From Lacrimispora algidixylanolytica (GTDB lineage Bacteria > Bacillota > Clostridia > Lachnospirales > Lachnospiraceae), in contig NZ_MCIA01000006.1 in assembly GCF_003609635.1 (NCBI RefSeq), positions 1-64,000 on the forward strand: a DNA stretch of 64,000 nucleotides. The letters run 5' to 3'. A model generated the notes under the pieces. The model saw only the letters and a program-made list of their open reading frames with translations, did no database searches and was not told where the DNA came from. Shown piece by piece: positions 55,381 through 64,000 of this stretch (position 1 is its first letter; each line of letters begins with the position of its first letter). A program made the translations under genes and the position numbers.

Positions 55381-55392
55381 AAAACAAAGTAT

Positions 55393-55448
55393 TTGTGTAA
55401 AATGTACACAAAATAAAACATTGACAAGAAATATTAGTGTGATAGAAT
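55393..55448 (+). promoter_or_regulatory. promoter and palindromic operator of the ech operon
   Basis: TTGACA (55421-55426), 16-base spacer, TAGAAT (55443-55448). Directly upstream is the perfect inverted repeat TTGTGTA-N5-TACACAA (55393-55411), centred near -53 from the predicted start, a suitable place for an activator or redox regulator. The leader to 55569 is about 115 bases, with a further TTGACA at 55474-55479. Confidence 0.62.
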
Positions 55449-55569
55449 GAAAATATATAAATCGATAATGCGGTTGACATCGTTTGTTTGTACTATTTGA
55501 ATAGCTTTATTGATGGAATCAAGGCTTGTTTAGACAAATACTATAAAACAAAGATAAGGTGATGAATGT

Positions 55570-57474
55570 ATGGTTGCAATTAATGTTTTACTATTGTTTC
55601 CTTTGGCAGTTGCATTAGCTATTTTTTTAGTTAAAAACGATGCAGCGAGAAGTATGTTGGTCAGAATTGGTGCAGTAATTACGGCACTTCTGACATTGGT
55701 AGTGGTGGGAATCTTTTTTAAGGACGGGATCCGATTATCCAGTTCTATAGAAGAGATTGATCTCATCATTGTAGTAGTAGAAGTTATAATAGCTGCTTAT
55801 ATTATTACTCTTGGTATTCGTAGCAAAAGGTACGTCATTTCTATTTTTTCATTTCTACAGACAGCGGCAATGCTGGTTTTTGAATTTGGGTTTAAGGAAG
55901 GAATCACAGTTGAAACAGCGATTGTTTTTGATAAGCTGACAGCGATTATGATCTTGGTAATCGGACTTGTGGGAAGCCTGATTTGTATTTATGCGGTGGG
56001 GTATATGAAAGATTATCATAACCATCATAAAGAATACAAAGAAAGGAAAAGTTTCTTTTTCTCTATCCTGTTTTTGTTCCTTTCCGCCATGTTTGGAATT
56101 GTTTTGAGTAATAATCTCATGTGGATGTATTTCTGCTGGGAGATTACAACTCTCTGTTCCTTTTTACTCATTGGCTACACCCAGACAGAAGAAGCTAAGA
56201 ACAATGCACTTAAGGCCCTGGTCATTAACCTGGGAGGCGGTGTTGCTTTTGCAGCTGCTATTATTTTTATCGGCATGAATTATCACACATTGGAGCTTTC
56301 TGTACTGATACAGATGAAACCTGATGCTGTGCTCATGATCCCTGTATTTCTTCTCTCAATAGCAGCACTTACAAAATCTGCCCAGCTTCCCTTTTCATCC
56401 TGGCTGCTTGGAGCCATGGTGGCGCCTACACCCACCTCTGCTTTGCTTCATTCAGCAACCATGGTAAAGGCTGGAGTGTATTTGATTATACGACTGGCAC
56501 CCTTATTAGGTCCGACATCCGTTGGAAGAATCGTGACCTTAGGAGGTGGAGTCACCTTCCTTACTTGCTCGCTCATGGCAATCTCTCAAAGCGATGCGAA
56601 AAAGATTCTTGCCTATTCAACCCTTGCCAACTTAGGCCTGATCGTGATCTGTGCTAGTGCAGGAACTCAGGAATCCTTATGGGCCGCCATACTCTTAATT
56701 ATTTTCCATGCAGTATCGAAATCTCTTCTGTTCATATCAGTAGGCTCTGCGGAGCACCAGATCGGAAACCGGAACGTAGAGAATATGGATTTGTTAATGG
56801 GAGTATCTAGAAAGCTGGCATTTTACATGATGATTGGTATTGCCGGCATGTTCCTTGCCCCATTTGGAATGTTGGTATCCAAGTGGGTGGCTATGAAAGC
56901 ACTAATTGATTCTAAAAATGTAATTATTGTTATTATTCTGGCTTATGGCAGTGCGGCAACCTTATTCTATTGGGCGAAATGGATGGGAAAACTGGTGTCC
57001 AAGGTTAATATGGGACATAAGAATCATCATGAGTTATCCCTTGATGAAGAGTTACCAATTACGATCCTTGCTTTTTTAGTTGTCATTTCCTGCTTTACAT
57101 TTCCACTGGTGTCCAGATTTGCTCTGGAACCATATCTTACCGAGGTTTATAAAAAGACGGCACTGATTCCAATTGAAACCAGTGATATCAAATTGATGCT
57201 TTGTATGCTGAGCATGTTAATCTTGCTTCCAATCAGCTTTATTCCAGTCTATAAGAATGACAAAAGAAGAAAGGTTCCAATTTATATGGCTGGAGAGAAT
57301 ACCGGAGACAATCAGACCTTTTACGGAGCAATGGGAGTAAAACAAAAGGTCGAGATGCGCAACTGGTATATGGAAGAATTCTTTGGGGCTGATAAGCTTA
57401 CTTTCTTAAGTAACGTACTTTGTACAGCGATTCTCGTAATGGGAATTATCCTGTTGATCGGAGGGTTGGCATAA
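55570..57474 (+). CDS. echA: Ech-type hydrogenase membrane subunit EchA (NuoL/HycC-like)
   Basis: A 634-residue antiporter-like subunit with about 16 membrane helices. The proton-channel signature regions are WMYFCWEITTLCSFLLIGY (helix with glutamate), KSAQLPFSSWLLGAMVAPTPTSALLHSATMVKAG (lysine and histidine) and AYSTLANLGLI. It pumps ions when ferredoxin electrons reduce protons. First of six co-directional genes in the order of the Methanosarcina ech operon; two bases separate it from echB. Confidence 0.93.
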   Translation: MVAINVLLLFPLAVALAIFLVKNDAARSMLVRIGAVITALLTLVVVGIFFKDGIRLSSSIEEIDLIIVVVEVIIAAYIITLGIRSKRYVISIFSFLQTAAMLVFEFGFKEGITVETAIVFDKLTAIMILVIGLVGSLICIYAVGYMKDYHNHHKEYKERKSFFFSILFLFLSAMFGIVLSNNLMWMYFCWEITTLCSFLLIGYTQTEEAKNNALKALVINLGGGVAFAAAIIFIGMNYHTLELSVLIQMKPDAVLMIPVFLLSIAALTKSAQLPFSSWLLGAMVAPTPTSALLHSATMVKAGVYLIIRLAPLLGPTSVGRIVTLGGGVTFLTCSLMAISQSDAKKILAYSTLANLGLIVICASAGTQESLWAAILLIIFHAVSKSLLFISVGSAEHQIGNRNVENMDLLMGVSRKLAFYMMIGIAGMFLAPFGMLVSKWVAMKALIDSKNVIIVIILAYGSAATLFYWAKWMGKLVSKVNMGHKNHHELSLDEELPITILAFLVVISCFTFPLVSRFALEPYLTEVYKKTALIPIETSDIKLMLCMLSMLILLPISFIPVYKNDKRRKVPIYMAGENTGDNQTFYGAMGVKQKVEMRNWYMEEFFGADKLTFLSNVLCTAILVMGIILLIGGLA

Positions 57475-57475
57475 T

Positions 57476-58333
57476 ATGAACCTTATAAAAATCATCGCAA
57501 TTATTATATTAACTCCCCTTGTTGGTGGACTTTTGACTGGATTTGACCGCATTATATCGGCAAGGCTTCAAGGAAGGCAGGGTCCTCCTCTATTACAGCC
57601 CTTTTATGATGTATTAAAGCTGACGGAAAAAGAATCCATTGAGGTCAATTCCATGCATCGGTTCTTTGTATATGTTTCTCTTGTATTTGTGGTGTTTACA
57701 ACCTTAATCATGCTTTCAGGGGGAGATATCTTATTAGCAATCTTTGCTCTGACTCTTGGTTCCGTGTTTTTTGTACTGGGCGGTTACGCCTCTAACTCTC
57801 CGTATAATACCATTGGTTCTGAGCGAGAGCTTTTGCAGATTATGTCCTATGAGCCTATGGTGCTTCTTACCTGCATCGGGTTATATTATGCGCAGAAAAG
57901 TTTCTTTATCAAGGACATCATTTCGGCGACGAAACCTTCTATTATTTATCTTCCGGGAGTGTTTCTAGGGCTTGTGTTTGTCCTTACCTTTAAACTAAGG
58001 AAATCACCTTTTGATCTAAGCATGTCTCATCACGGGCATCAAGAGATTGTAAAAGGAATTACCACGGAATATTCCGGTAAGGATCTAGCTGTGATTGAAG
58101 TGACTCATTGGTACGAAGTGATTATTTCTCTGACTTTGGTATATGTGTTTTTTGCAACCGTATCACCGATTAGTCATGTGTTTGCAGTGATTGCCTGTCT
58201 TTTGGTTTACCTTTTTGAGATTATAATAGATAACAGTTCTGCCAGAGTAAAGTGGCAGCACGCCTTAAGATCTGCTTGGGTAGTTACCGGCGTCATGGGG
58301 ACTGTCAATCTTTTGATTCTTTCCTTCTTTTAA
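57476..58333 (+). CDS. echB: Ech hydrogenase membrane subunit EchB (NuoH/HycD-like)
   Basis: A 285-residue membrane protein with about eight helices. It contains GFDRIISARLQGRQGPPLLQPFYDVLKL, the NuoH/HycD family signature that anchors the peripheral hydrogenase arm, and SERELLQIMSYEP with the conserved acidic cluster. Directly after echA. Confidence 0.95.
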   Translation: MNLIKIIAIIILTPLVGGLLTGFDRIISARLQGRQGPPLLQPFYDVLKLTEKESIEVNSMHRFFVYVSLVFVVFTTLIMLSGGDILLAIFALTLGSVFFVLGGYASNSPYNTIGSERELLQIMSYEPMVLLTCIGLYYAQKSFFIKDIISATKPSIIYLPGVFLGLVFVLTFKLRKSPFDLSMSHHGHQEIVKGITTEYSGKDLAVIEVTHWYEVIISLTLVYVFFATVSPISHVFAVIACLLVYLFEIIIDNSSARVKWQHALRSAWVVTGVMGTVNLLILSFF

Positions 58334-58379
58334 TGAAACCTCATAAAAGAAGCCAAATTCTTACGGTATGGAGGATATT

Positions 58380-58814
58380 ATGGATGGAATAAAGAAATCA
58401 CCTTGGATTTTGCATTATGACGGCACCAGTTGCAATGGATGTGACATTGAAGTACTGGCTTGCCTGACTCCCTTATATGATGTGGAACGTTTTGGCATAA
58501 TTAACACAGGTAATCCCAAACACGCCGATGTTTTTCTTATCACAGGAAGTGTGAATGAACAAAACATACCAGTTGTAAAACAGCTTTACGAGCAGATGCC
58601 AGAGCCTAAAGTGGTCGTAGCCGTAGGGATCTGTGCAACCTCAGGAGGAATCTTTGCAGAATGCTATAATGTGGCAGGCGGAGTGGATAAGGTAATTCCT
58701 GTGGATGTTTATGTACCGGGCTGTGCAGCTAGGCCGGAGGCCATCATAGACGGAGTGGTAAAAGGTCTTGAGATTCTTGGGGAAAAGAAAAAGAACGTCG
58801 GAAAGAGGAAGTAA
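58380..58814 (+). CDS. echC: Ech hydrogenase small subunit EchC (NuoB-like)
   Basis: A 144-residue small subunit carrying one proximal [4Fe-4S] cluster with ligands in TSCNGCDIEV (C18, C21), VGICATSGG and VPGCAARPE. It passes electrons to the [NiFe] site of EchE. ATG 58368 would add four residues, but GGAGG (58370-58374) points to ATG 58380. Confidence 0.94.
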   Translation: MDGIKKSPWILHYDGTSCNGCDIEVLACLTPLYDVERFGIINTGNPKHADVFLITGSVNEQNIPVVKQLYEQMPEPKVVVAVGICATSGGIFAECYNVAGGVDKVIPVDVYVPGCAARPEAIIDGVVKGLEILGEKKKNVGKRK

Positions 58815-58835
58815 TAACTGGCGGAGGAGGGAAAT

Positions 58836-59177
58836 ATGGCAAGCGAAATATTAAGAGAGATTTCCGCAAGTGATCTTCTGGCGGAGACCTTGAAGCTGAA
58901 ACATGCAGGTTACCGGATGGTTGCCATTAGTTGTACCTATAAAGAAGTAATGGAATTGACTTATTCTTTTGATTTGAATTACGATTTGGTGAACCTAAGA
59001 ATCTTAACAGATACGAAAACGGAGCTTCCAAGCATTGGAATTATTTATGCGTATTCCTTTTTATATGAAAATGAGATTAAAGAATTGTTTGGAGTCAATA
59101 TCACAGGCATTTCACCGGATTATAACGATTCTCTTTATAAGATACCGGTCAAGACACCATTTGGAATACAGGAGTAA
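58836..59177 (+). CDS. echD: Ech hydrogenase subunit EchD (NuoC-like)
   Basis: A 113-residue stand-alone NuoC/HycE-N-like subunit ending in YENEIKELFGVNITGISPDYN, the family motif. In formate hydrogenlyases this part is fused to the large subunit; its separation here is an Ech feature. GGAGG precedes ATG 58836. Confidence 0.9.
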   Translation: MASEILREISASDLLAETLKLKHAGYRMVAISCTYKEVMELTYSFDLNYDLVNLRILTDTKTELPSIGIIYAYSFLYENEIKELFGVNITGISPDYNDSLYKIPVKTPFGIQE

Positions 59178-59213
59178 AAAAGATGTCCTTAGGCATCGGA
59201 TTGGAGGTTACTT

Positions 59214-60293
59214 ATGGGAAATAGGACGATAGTTCCTTTTGGTCCCCAGCATCCCGTACTCCCGGAGCCCATCCATTTGGATTTGGTTTTGGAAGATGAG
59301 ACGGTGGTAGAGGCGGTTCCTAGAATCGGATATGTTCATAGAGGATTAGAGAAGCTGGTAGAAAAAAGAGATTTTCAGCAGTATACATATGTCGCAGAAC
59401 GAATTTGCGGGATATGTTCCTTCATGCACGGCATGGGATATTGTATGTCAATAGAGAGTATTATGGGGGCAGAAATCCCGGACCGGGCTAAATTCCTAAG
59501 GACAATCTGGGCGGAATTTTCCAGACTCCACAGCCATCTTATGTGGCTGGGACTGTTAGCGGATGCCTTTGGATTTGAAAGTCTTTTTATGCAATCATGG
59601 AAATTAAGAGAAGAGGTTCTAGATGTATTTGAAGAGACCACCGGAGGCAGAGTTATATTCTCTGTTTGTGATATCGGCGGCGTGAGAAAGGATATAAAGA
59701 AAGAAACCCTGGAAAAGATTCTTGGAGTGCTTGATCGCATGGAAAAGGAATTGACGGAAATTGCAGGAGTATTCTTAAATGATTCCACCGTTAAACTTCG
59801 GACACGAGGCGTTGGTAAATTGTCAAAGGAAGCGGCATTTGAACTGGGAGCATTAGGTCCTATGGCCAGAGCCAGCGGAATTGAGATGGATATGAGAACC
59901 CAAGGGTATGCTGCATACAGCCAGTTGGACTTTAAACCCATCATAGACCTGGAAGGGGATTCTTATGCAAGAACAAAGGTCCGTCTTGGGGAGATGTTCC
60001 AGGCGATGGATTTAATCCGCCAATGCATCGGGAAGATGCCAGAGGGCGATATTAAAGTAAAAATCACTGGTAGTCCAAAGGGAGAATATTTTACCAGACT
60101 GGAGCAACCAAGAGGAGAAGTTCTTTATTATGTAAAAGCCAACGGAACAAAATTTCTTGACCGTGTCAGAGTAAGAACGCCCACCTTTGCCAATGTTCCT
60201 GCTCTACTTGAGACCTTAAAGAATTGTTCCCTTGCCGATGTGCCAATACTGATACTTACCATTGATCCCTGCATCAGTTGTACCGAACGGTAA
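59214..60293 (+). CDS. echE: Ech hydrogenase large subunit EchE, [NiFe] catalytic
   Basis: A 359-residue catalytic subunit. The nickel ligands are C65 and C68 in ERICGICS (motif L1) and C353 and C356 in DPCISCTER (motif L2), so the [NiFe] site is intact and the protein is not a Nuo-type NuoD. The chain ends three residues after the last cysteine, so there is no C-terminal maturation peptide to cleave, as in some Ech enzymes. GGAGG precedes ATG 59214. Confidence 0.95.
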   Translation: MGNRTIVPFGPQHPVLPEPIHLDLVLEDETVVEAVPRIGYVHRGLEKLVEKRDFQQYTYVAERICGICSFMHGMGYCMSIESIMGAEIPDRAKFLRTIWAEFSRLHSHLMWLGLLADAFGFESLFMQSWKLREEVLDVFEETTGGRVIFSVCDIGGVRKDIKKETLEKILGVLDRMEKELTEIAGVFLNDSTVKLRTRGVGKLSKEAAFELGALGPMARASGIEMDMRTQGYAAYSQLDFKPIIDLEGDSYARTKVRLGEMFQAMDLIRQCIGKMPEGDIKVKITGSPKGEYFTRLEQPRGEVLYYVKANGTKFLDRVRVRTPTFANVPALLETLKNCSLADVPILILTIDPCISCTER

Positions 60294-60346
60294 TATGGGA
60301 TCTGTTAAAAGCCAGAGCTGCCATAAACAGCGGAATTGAGGGAGCT

Positions 60347-60712
60347 ATGTCAATATTAAGGATGTCAAAAACACTGATTAAAAACTTACTCCACGGTCCA
60401 TTTACTATAGCTTATCCATTAAAGAAAAAGGAGACCTATGAACGGACCAGAGGAAGCATTGGTATTTCCATCGATGACTGCATTTTCTGCGGCATGTGTG
60501 AGAGGCGATGCCCTACCAATGCCATTCGCGTGGATAAGGCAAGGGTATCATGGAGTATTGAACGACTTCAATGCATTCAATGCGGCTATTGTACGGAAGT
60601 CTGTCCGAAAAAATGTCTGGATATGGAAAATCAATACACGGAACCGTCGTTTGGAACTGTAAGGGATGTACACATAAAATGCACGAATACCCAATCACCC
60701 AGCGAATCATAG
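60347..60712 (+). CDS. echF: Ech hydrogenase ferredoxin-like subunit EchF
   Basis: A 121-residue polyferredoxin with two [4Fe-4S] motifs, CIFCGMCERRCP and CIQCGYCTEVCP, resembling NuoI/HycF. It takes electrons from soluble ferredoxin into the complex. The frame is open to 60278 inside echE, but ATG 60347 (MSILRMSKTLIKNLLHGP) with GAGGGAG upstream is the natural start. Its 3' end overlaps hypA by 34 bases. Confidence 0.93.
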   Translation: MSILRMSKTLIKNLLHGPFTIAYPLKKKETYERTRGSIGISIDDCIFCGMCERRCPTNAIRVDKARVSWSIERLQCIQCGYCTEVCPKKCLDMENQYTEPSFGTVRDVHIKCTNTQSPSES

Positions 60713-61017
60713 AGATTGCCTGGGAATATGCAAAAGAGAATCAGGCAGAAGAAATTAAAGTCATCAATCTGGTGGTGGGAGATTACTGCGGTTATGTGTC
60801 AAGCTCCATCGAACTATATTTTGGCCTGATCGCAGAAGGAACACCATGTGAACACGCAGAGCTTCATATAGAAAGGGTCATCCCAAAACTTCGTTGTAAA
60901 AGCTGCGGGGAGTTATTTGTTAGAAAGCCTTTTCACTTTGAATGTCCCATTTGTAGCGGTGATGGGGAGCCAACTCAGATTGGACAGGAATTTTTCATTA
61001 AGTCCATAGAGATATGA
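60679..61017 (+). CDS. hypA: hydrogenase nickel-insertion protein HypA
   Basis: A 112-residue nickel chaperone starting MHEYPITQRII, with the nickel-binding histidine H2 and a zinc site made by CKSCGELF and CPICSGDG. It works with HypB to load nickel into EchE. Its start lies inside echF, so translation may be coupled. It overlaps the region before hypB. Confidence 0.95.
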   Translation: MHEYPITQRIIEIAWEYAKENQAEEIKVINLVVGDYCGYVSSSIELYFGLIAEGTPCEHAELHIERVIPKLRCKSCGELFVRKPFHFECPICSGDGEPTQIGQEFFIKSIEI

Positions 61018-61055
61018 CAGAAAGACAAAAGGAAATACTTGGGACGGAGGTACAT

Positions 61056-61709
61056 ATGTCTGAGAATAAAGAGATTGAGATCATGCAGTCCGTATACGAT
61101 AAAAATGATGAGACTGCATCAAAGATCAACGGGTTATTAACCGAAAAAGGAATTTTTGCAGTCAACGTCATGGGAGCACCTGGTGCTGGTAAGACCACAT
61201 CACTCATTCAAATCATTAAACGGTTAGAAGGCGTTGAATCATATGTAATAGAAGGTGACATAGAGGCAGACTTCGATACGAAGAAGCTCTTATCACTGGG
61301 GGTAAAGGCAATTCAGATCAATACCGGAGGGGCCTGCCATTTGGATTCCCCTGTAATTGGCGAAGCCATAGAAAAACTGGAGCTTCAAAAAGGAGTCCTT
61401 TTCATAGAGAACATAGGTAACCTTGTTTGCCCAGCGGAGTTCATGATAGGCGAACACGTAAAGATGCTAATTTCCACCGTCACCGAAGGAAGCGATAAGC
61501 CGTATAAATATCCACTCGCCTTTGAAAAAGCGGATATCATACTTATTAATAAATGCGACCTTATCCCGTATCTCGATTTTGATGAGGACTTCTTTATGAA
61601 AGGTGTCCGTGCGCTAAATCAGACCGCCCCGGTCATTAAAGTATCTGGAAAGACAGAAGATGGATACGATCAGGTGGCAGCATGGATTAGGGAAAAGATA
61701 AATCTATGA
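61056..61709 (+). CDS. hypB: hydrogenase nickel-incorporation GTPase HypB
   Basis: A 217-residue GTPase with P-loop GAPGAGKTT, metal-site region GGACHLDS, ENIGNLVCPAEF and the NKCDLIPY specificity motif. It has no N-terminal histidine-rich or CxxCGC nickel-storage segment. ATG 61056 follows GGAGG; an upstream in-frame ATG at 61014 overlaps the hypA stop. It overlaps hypF by four bases (ATGA). Confidence 0.95.
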   Translation: MSENKEIEIMQSVYDKNDETASKINGLLTEKGIFAVNVMGAPGAGKTTSLIQIIKRLEGVESYVIEGDIEADFDTKKLLSLGVKAIQINTGGACHLDSPVIGEAIEKLELQKGVLFIENIGNLVCPAEFMIGEHVKMLISTVTEGSDKPYKYPLAFEKADIILINKCDLIPYLDFDEDFFMKGVRALNQTAPVIKVSGKTEDGYDQVAAWIREKINL

Positions 61710-63988
61710 CTCTAAAAATAAATGTTTATGGAATTGTTCAAGGGGTTGGTTTCCGACCCCTTGTTTATCATATGGCAAAAAAAGAAGGGGTAAGGGGAAC
61801 GGTCCGCAACGTAGGCGGATACGTGGAGATTATTGCTCAGGGAGAGAAGGGCGCCGTGGGACGGTTCCTTACGGTTCTTTCCGACTCAAAAGATTTGGGA
61901 TACGAGATCATTAAGCTGGAGAAGGAGGAACTGTCTCTCTTAGAGCTTAATGATTTTCTTATCTTAAAAAGCGGAGATTTTGGAGAAGCATCTGTCATTC
62001 CTCCGGATCTTCCCGTTTGCACCACTTGCCAGAAGGAACTTTTAAATCTCAGTGACAGGCGGTATCATAATCCATTCATTAGCTGTATGTCCTGCGGTCC
62101 CAGATTCACCATTATGGAACGACTCCCTTACGACCGGGACCAGACCACCATGGTAGATTTCACAATGTGCAGTCAATGCAATGAGGAGTATACCTCTCCT
62201 GAGAGCAGACGTTTTCATGCCCAGACCATTTCCTGCAACGACTGCGGGCCTAGTCTTTTTTACCGTGACAAGCTGGATGGAGAAAAAGAGCTTTTCGAGG
62301 AAGAGGCATTTGATAAAGCGGTGTCCGTGCTTTTAGAAGGCAAAATCGTGGCGGTAAAGGGGATTGGTGGTTACCACCTTGTGTGTTCTCCTTTTAGGGA
62401 AGATACGGTAAATAAGCTTAGAAACTTAAAGGGCAGAGAAGAGAAACCGTTTGCCGTTATGTTTCCCTCCATATCGGAGATAAAAAAGTACTGTCGTGTC
62501 ACAAAAGAAGAAATCTCTCTTTTGGAATCCAGACCAAGACCCATTGTCCTGTTGCAAAGGGAGGGAGATTATATGGCATACTCAACCAATCGGGGAAGCA
62601 TGTACTGCGGTGCCTTTCTTCCTTACACTCCCCTTCAGATTATGCTTACCAGAAGGCTTGGACCCCTCATCATGACAAGTGCTAACCGTTCTAGCCAGCC
62701 CATTATCCGGGAGGAGGAACCCATGATGTCCCTGTTATCCAAGGAGTTACAGGGAGTGCTCTACAATAAGAGACGGATTCACCGTTCTGTGGATGATTCG
62801 GTAGCTAAAATCATGGATGGAAAACCACAGCTCATTCGAAGGAGCAGAGGATACGTGCCTTACCCAGTTTTCCTTTCCACAAAAGCAGAGGGGGAAAAGA
62901 GAGCAGAAGAACCGTGTATATTTGGGGCAGGAGGAGATTTAAAGGCTGCATTTTGCTTCTATGAAAAAGGAAGTGCGGTGGTGTCCCAGTATTTTGGTGA
63001 TTTGGAGGAAAGTCAGGTGATGGAAGATTACGAAAACTCCTTTGTGGATATCAAAGAACTTTTTCGGTTTCAGCCAGAGCTGGCGGTTTGCGATCTTCAT
63101 CCCAATTATCATTCCGCAAGGTATGCCAGGTCTCTTAACCTTCCTTTCTTAGAGGTGCAGCATCACCATGCCCACATTGCTTCTGTCATGGCGGAGCATC
63201 ACTTAGAGGGTCCCGTGATAGGCGTTGCCATGGACGGCACCGGTTATGGAACGGATGGAACCATATGGGGAGGCGAATTTTTAATTTGCCAGGACAGCGA
63301 GTTTATAAGAGCTGGACATATCACTCCCTTTCCCATTCTAGGGGGAGATCAATCCATGCGGGAAGCATGGAAAACTGCAATTTGTTGTCTTGCTCATTGG
63401 GAGTTACAGGAGTATATTACAGACGATAGAAGCAACCTAATTTTGTCGGCTCTTAAGCATCATATAAACGTAATAAATTCCTCCAGTGCCGGGCGTCTCT
63501 TTGATGCGGCATCTTCAGTTCTTTCAATCGCCCAGGAAAACAGCTATGAGGGGGAATGTGCGTCTTTGTTTGAAAAAAGCGGACTGTCCGCGATACAAAA
63601 ACAAATAAAACCAGTCTCAGTCCCGTTTTCAATATCAAAGGTAGGAAACGTGTGGGAGCTTAATCCAAAGACCGCTTTTGCTGTTCTTTGTGAGGGAAGA
63701 GGAAAGGTAGATGTCAGGGCCTTATCCCTTGGTTTTCACATTGGGTTTGCAAACGGGATCGTATCCGTATGTGAAAAACTAAGAGCCCAGCATGGGATTT
63801 CAACGGTCTGCTTAAGTGGAGGTGTGTTTCAAAACACGGTGCTTACGGAACATGCGGTAAGATTTTTAAGAGAAAAGGGATTTCAAGTTTATATGAATTT
63901 ATCCGTGCCTCCCAATGACGGCGGTATTAGTCTTGGACAGGTATACCTTGGACGAAAATATCTAGAAACATTTCATCAGACGAGATAG
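61706..63988 (+). CDS. hypF: carbamoyltransferase HypF
   Basis: A 760-residue enzyme that makes the cyanide ligands of the [NiFe] site from carbamoyl phosphate. Residues 1-90 are an acylphosphatase domain (GVGFRPLVYHMAKK), then two zinc-finger pairs (CTTCQKEL, CMSCGPRF, CSQCNEEY, CNDCGPS), a YrdC-like domain (KGIGGYHLVC, near 215-385) and a Kae1-like domain with HHHAHIASVMAEH and AMDGTGYGTDGT. The gene is complete; the remaining hyp genes (C, D, E) are expected beyond the right edge. Confidence 0.96.
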   Translation: MTLKINVYGIVQGVGFRPLVYHMAKKEGVRGTVRNVGGYVEIIAQGEKGAVGRFLTVLSDSKDLGYEIIKLEKEELSLLELNDFLILKSGDFGEASVIPPDLPVCTTCQKELLNLSDRRYHNPFISCMSCGPRFTIMERLPYDRDQTTMVDFTMCSQCNEEYTSPESRRFHAQTISCNDCGPSLFYRDKLDGEKELFEEEAFDKAVSVLLEGKIVAVKGIGGYHLVCSPFREDTVNKLRNLKGREEKPFAVMFPSISEIKKYCRVTKEEISLLESRPRPIVLLQREGDYMAYSTNRGSMYCGAFLPYTPLQIMLTRRLGPLIMTSANRSSQPIIREEEPMMSLLSKELQGVLYNKRRIHRSVDDSVAKIMDGKPQLIRRSRGYVPYPVFLSTKAEGEKRAEEPCIFGAGGDLKAAFCFYEKGSAVVSQYFGDLEESQVMEDYENSFVDIKELFRFQPELAVCDLHPNYHSARYARSLNLPFLEVQHHHAHIASVMAEHHLEGPVIGVAMDGTGYGTDGTIWGGEFLICQDSEFIRAGHITPFPILGGDQSMREAWKTAICCLAHWELQEYITDDRSNLILSALKHHINVINSSSAGRLFDAASSVLSIAQENSYEGECASLFEKSGLSAIQKQIKPVSVPFSISKVGNVWELNPKTAFAVLCEGRGKVDVRALSLGFHIGFANGIVSVCEKLRAQHGISTVCLSGGVFQNTVLTEHAVRFLREKGFQVYMNLSVPPNDGGISLGQVYLGRKYLETFHQTR

Positions 63989-64000
63989 AAAGGCGGGAGA

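Overview
The window looks like chromosomal DNA of an anaerobic, low-GC Bacillota, most likely a clostridial species near the Lachnospiraceae. The evidence is strong AGGAGG-type ribosome binding sites, TTGACA/TATAAT promoters, a T-box leader, a V/A-type ATPase in the Enterococcus ntp gene order, and an Ech-type [NiFe] hydrogenase with hyp genes. There is no rRNA, so the genus cannot be fixed. I see no tRNA, phage, insertion sequence or CRISPR array. All assignments are by reading the sequence; no search was run.

Layout. (1) 1-6.1 kb: a flavin reductase, then a preQ1 operon (queD-queE-folE-queC-queF) behind a promoter, a probable preQ1-I riboswitch and a terminator; then a PhzF remnant, a WYL regulator, a DJ-1/PfpI protein and a broken VOC gene. 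(2) 6.3-10.6 kb: an ammonium transporter fused to its own PII domain, behind two leader hairpins, convergent with a KtrB-KtrA potassium system. (3) 10.7-19.4 kb: a complete nine-gene V/A-type ATPase. Its c subunit carries the full set of Na+ ligands, and its leader has a structured RNA that may be a Na+ riboswitch. (4) 19.6-24.0 kb: a secreted EEP-fold phosphodiesterase with a jacalin-like lectin domain, then an ArsR repressor beside a four-module CoA-disulfide reductase/rhodanese/TusA/DsrE protein. (5) 24.2-33.8 kb: an oxidoreductase and stress neighbourhood with a GMC dehydrogenase and small partner, a coiled-coil protein, DUF2935, MsrAB, a sorbosone-dehydrogenase-like propeller, carbonic anhydrase and a Gfo/Idh/MocA enzyme. 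(6) 33.8-39.6 kb: a T-box-controlled AlaA-like aminotransferase and MFS carrier, a TetR/hydrolase pair and a FrnE-like thiol oxidoreductase. (7) 39.7-47.2 kb, minus strand: a two-component system co-directional with a dlt-like set (adenylation enzyme, carrier protein, MBOAT, DltD-like) that also includes a PLP fold-III decarboxylase. (8) 47.5-54.6 kb: a ferritin-like protein, a NitT/TauT-type ABC transporter, a Crp/Fnr regulator and a double cupin sharing operator motifs, plus an MFS exporter with a leader terminator. (9) 55.4-64 kb: echABCDEF then hypA-hypB-hypF, running off the right edge.

How the parts may work together. Ech hydrogenase couples ferredoxin oxidation to H2 formation and ion pumping, and the V/A ATPase can interconvert ATP and a Na+ gradient, so the window holds two ion-coupled energy machines plus K+ and NH4+ transport.

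The least familiar system is the dlt-like operon with the decarboxylase. My reading is that it may load an amino acid on a carrier, decarboxylate it there in the manner of BtrK, and export the resulting omega-amino acyl group to a surface polymer. This is inference, not demonstrated.
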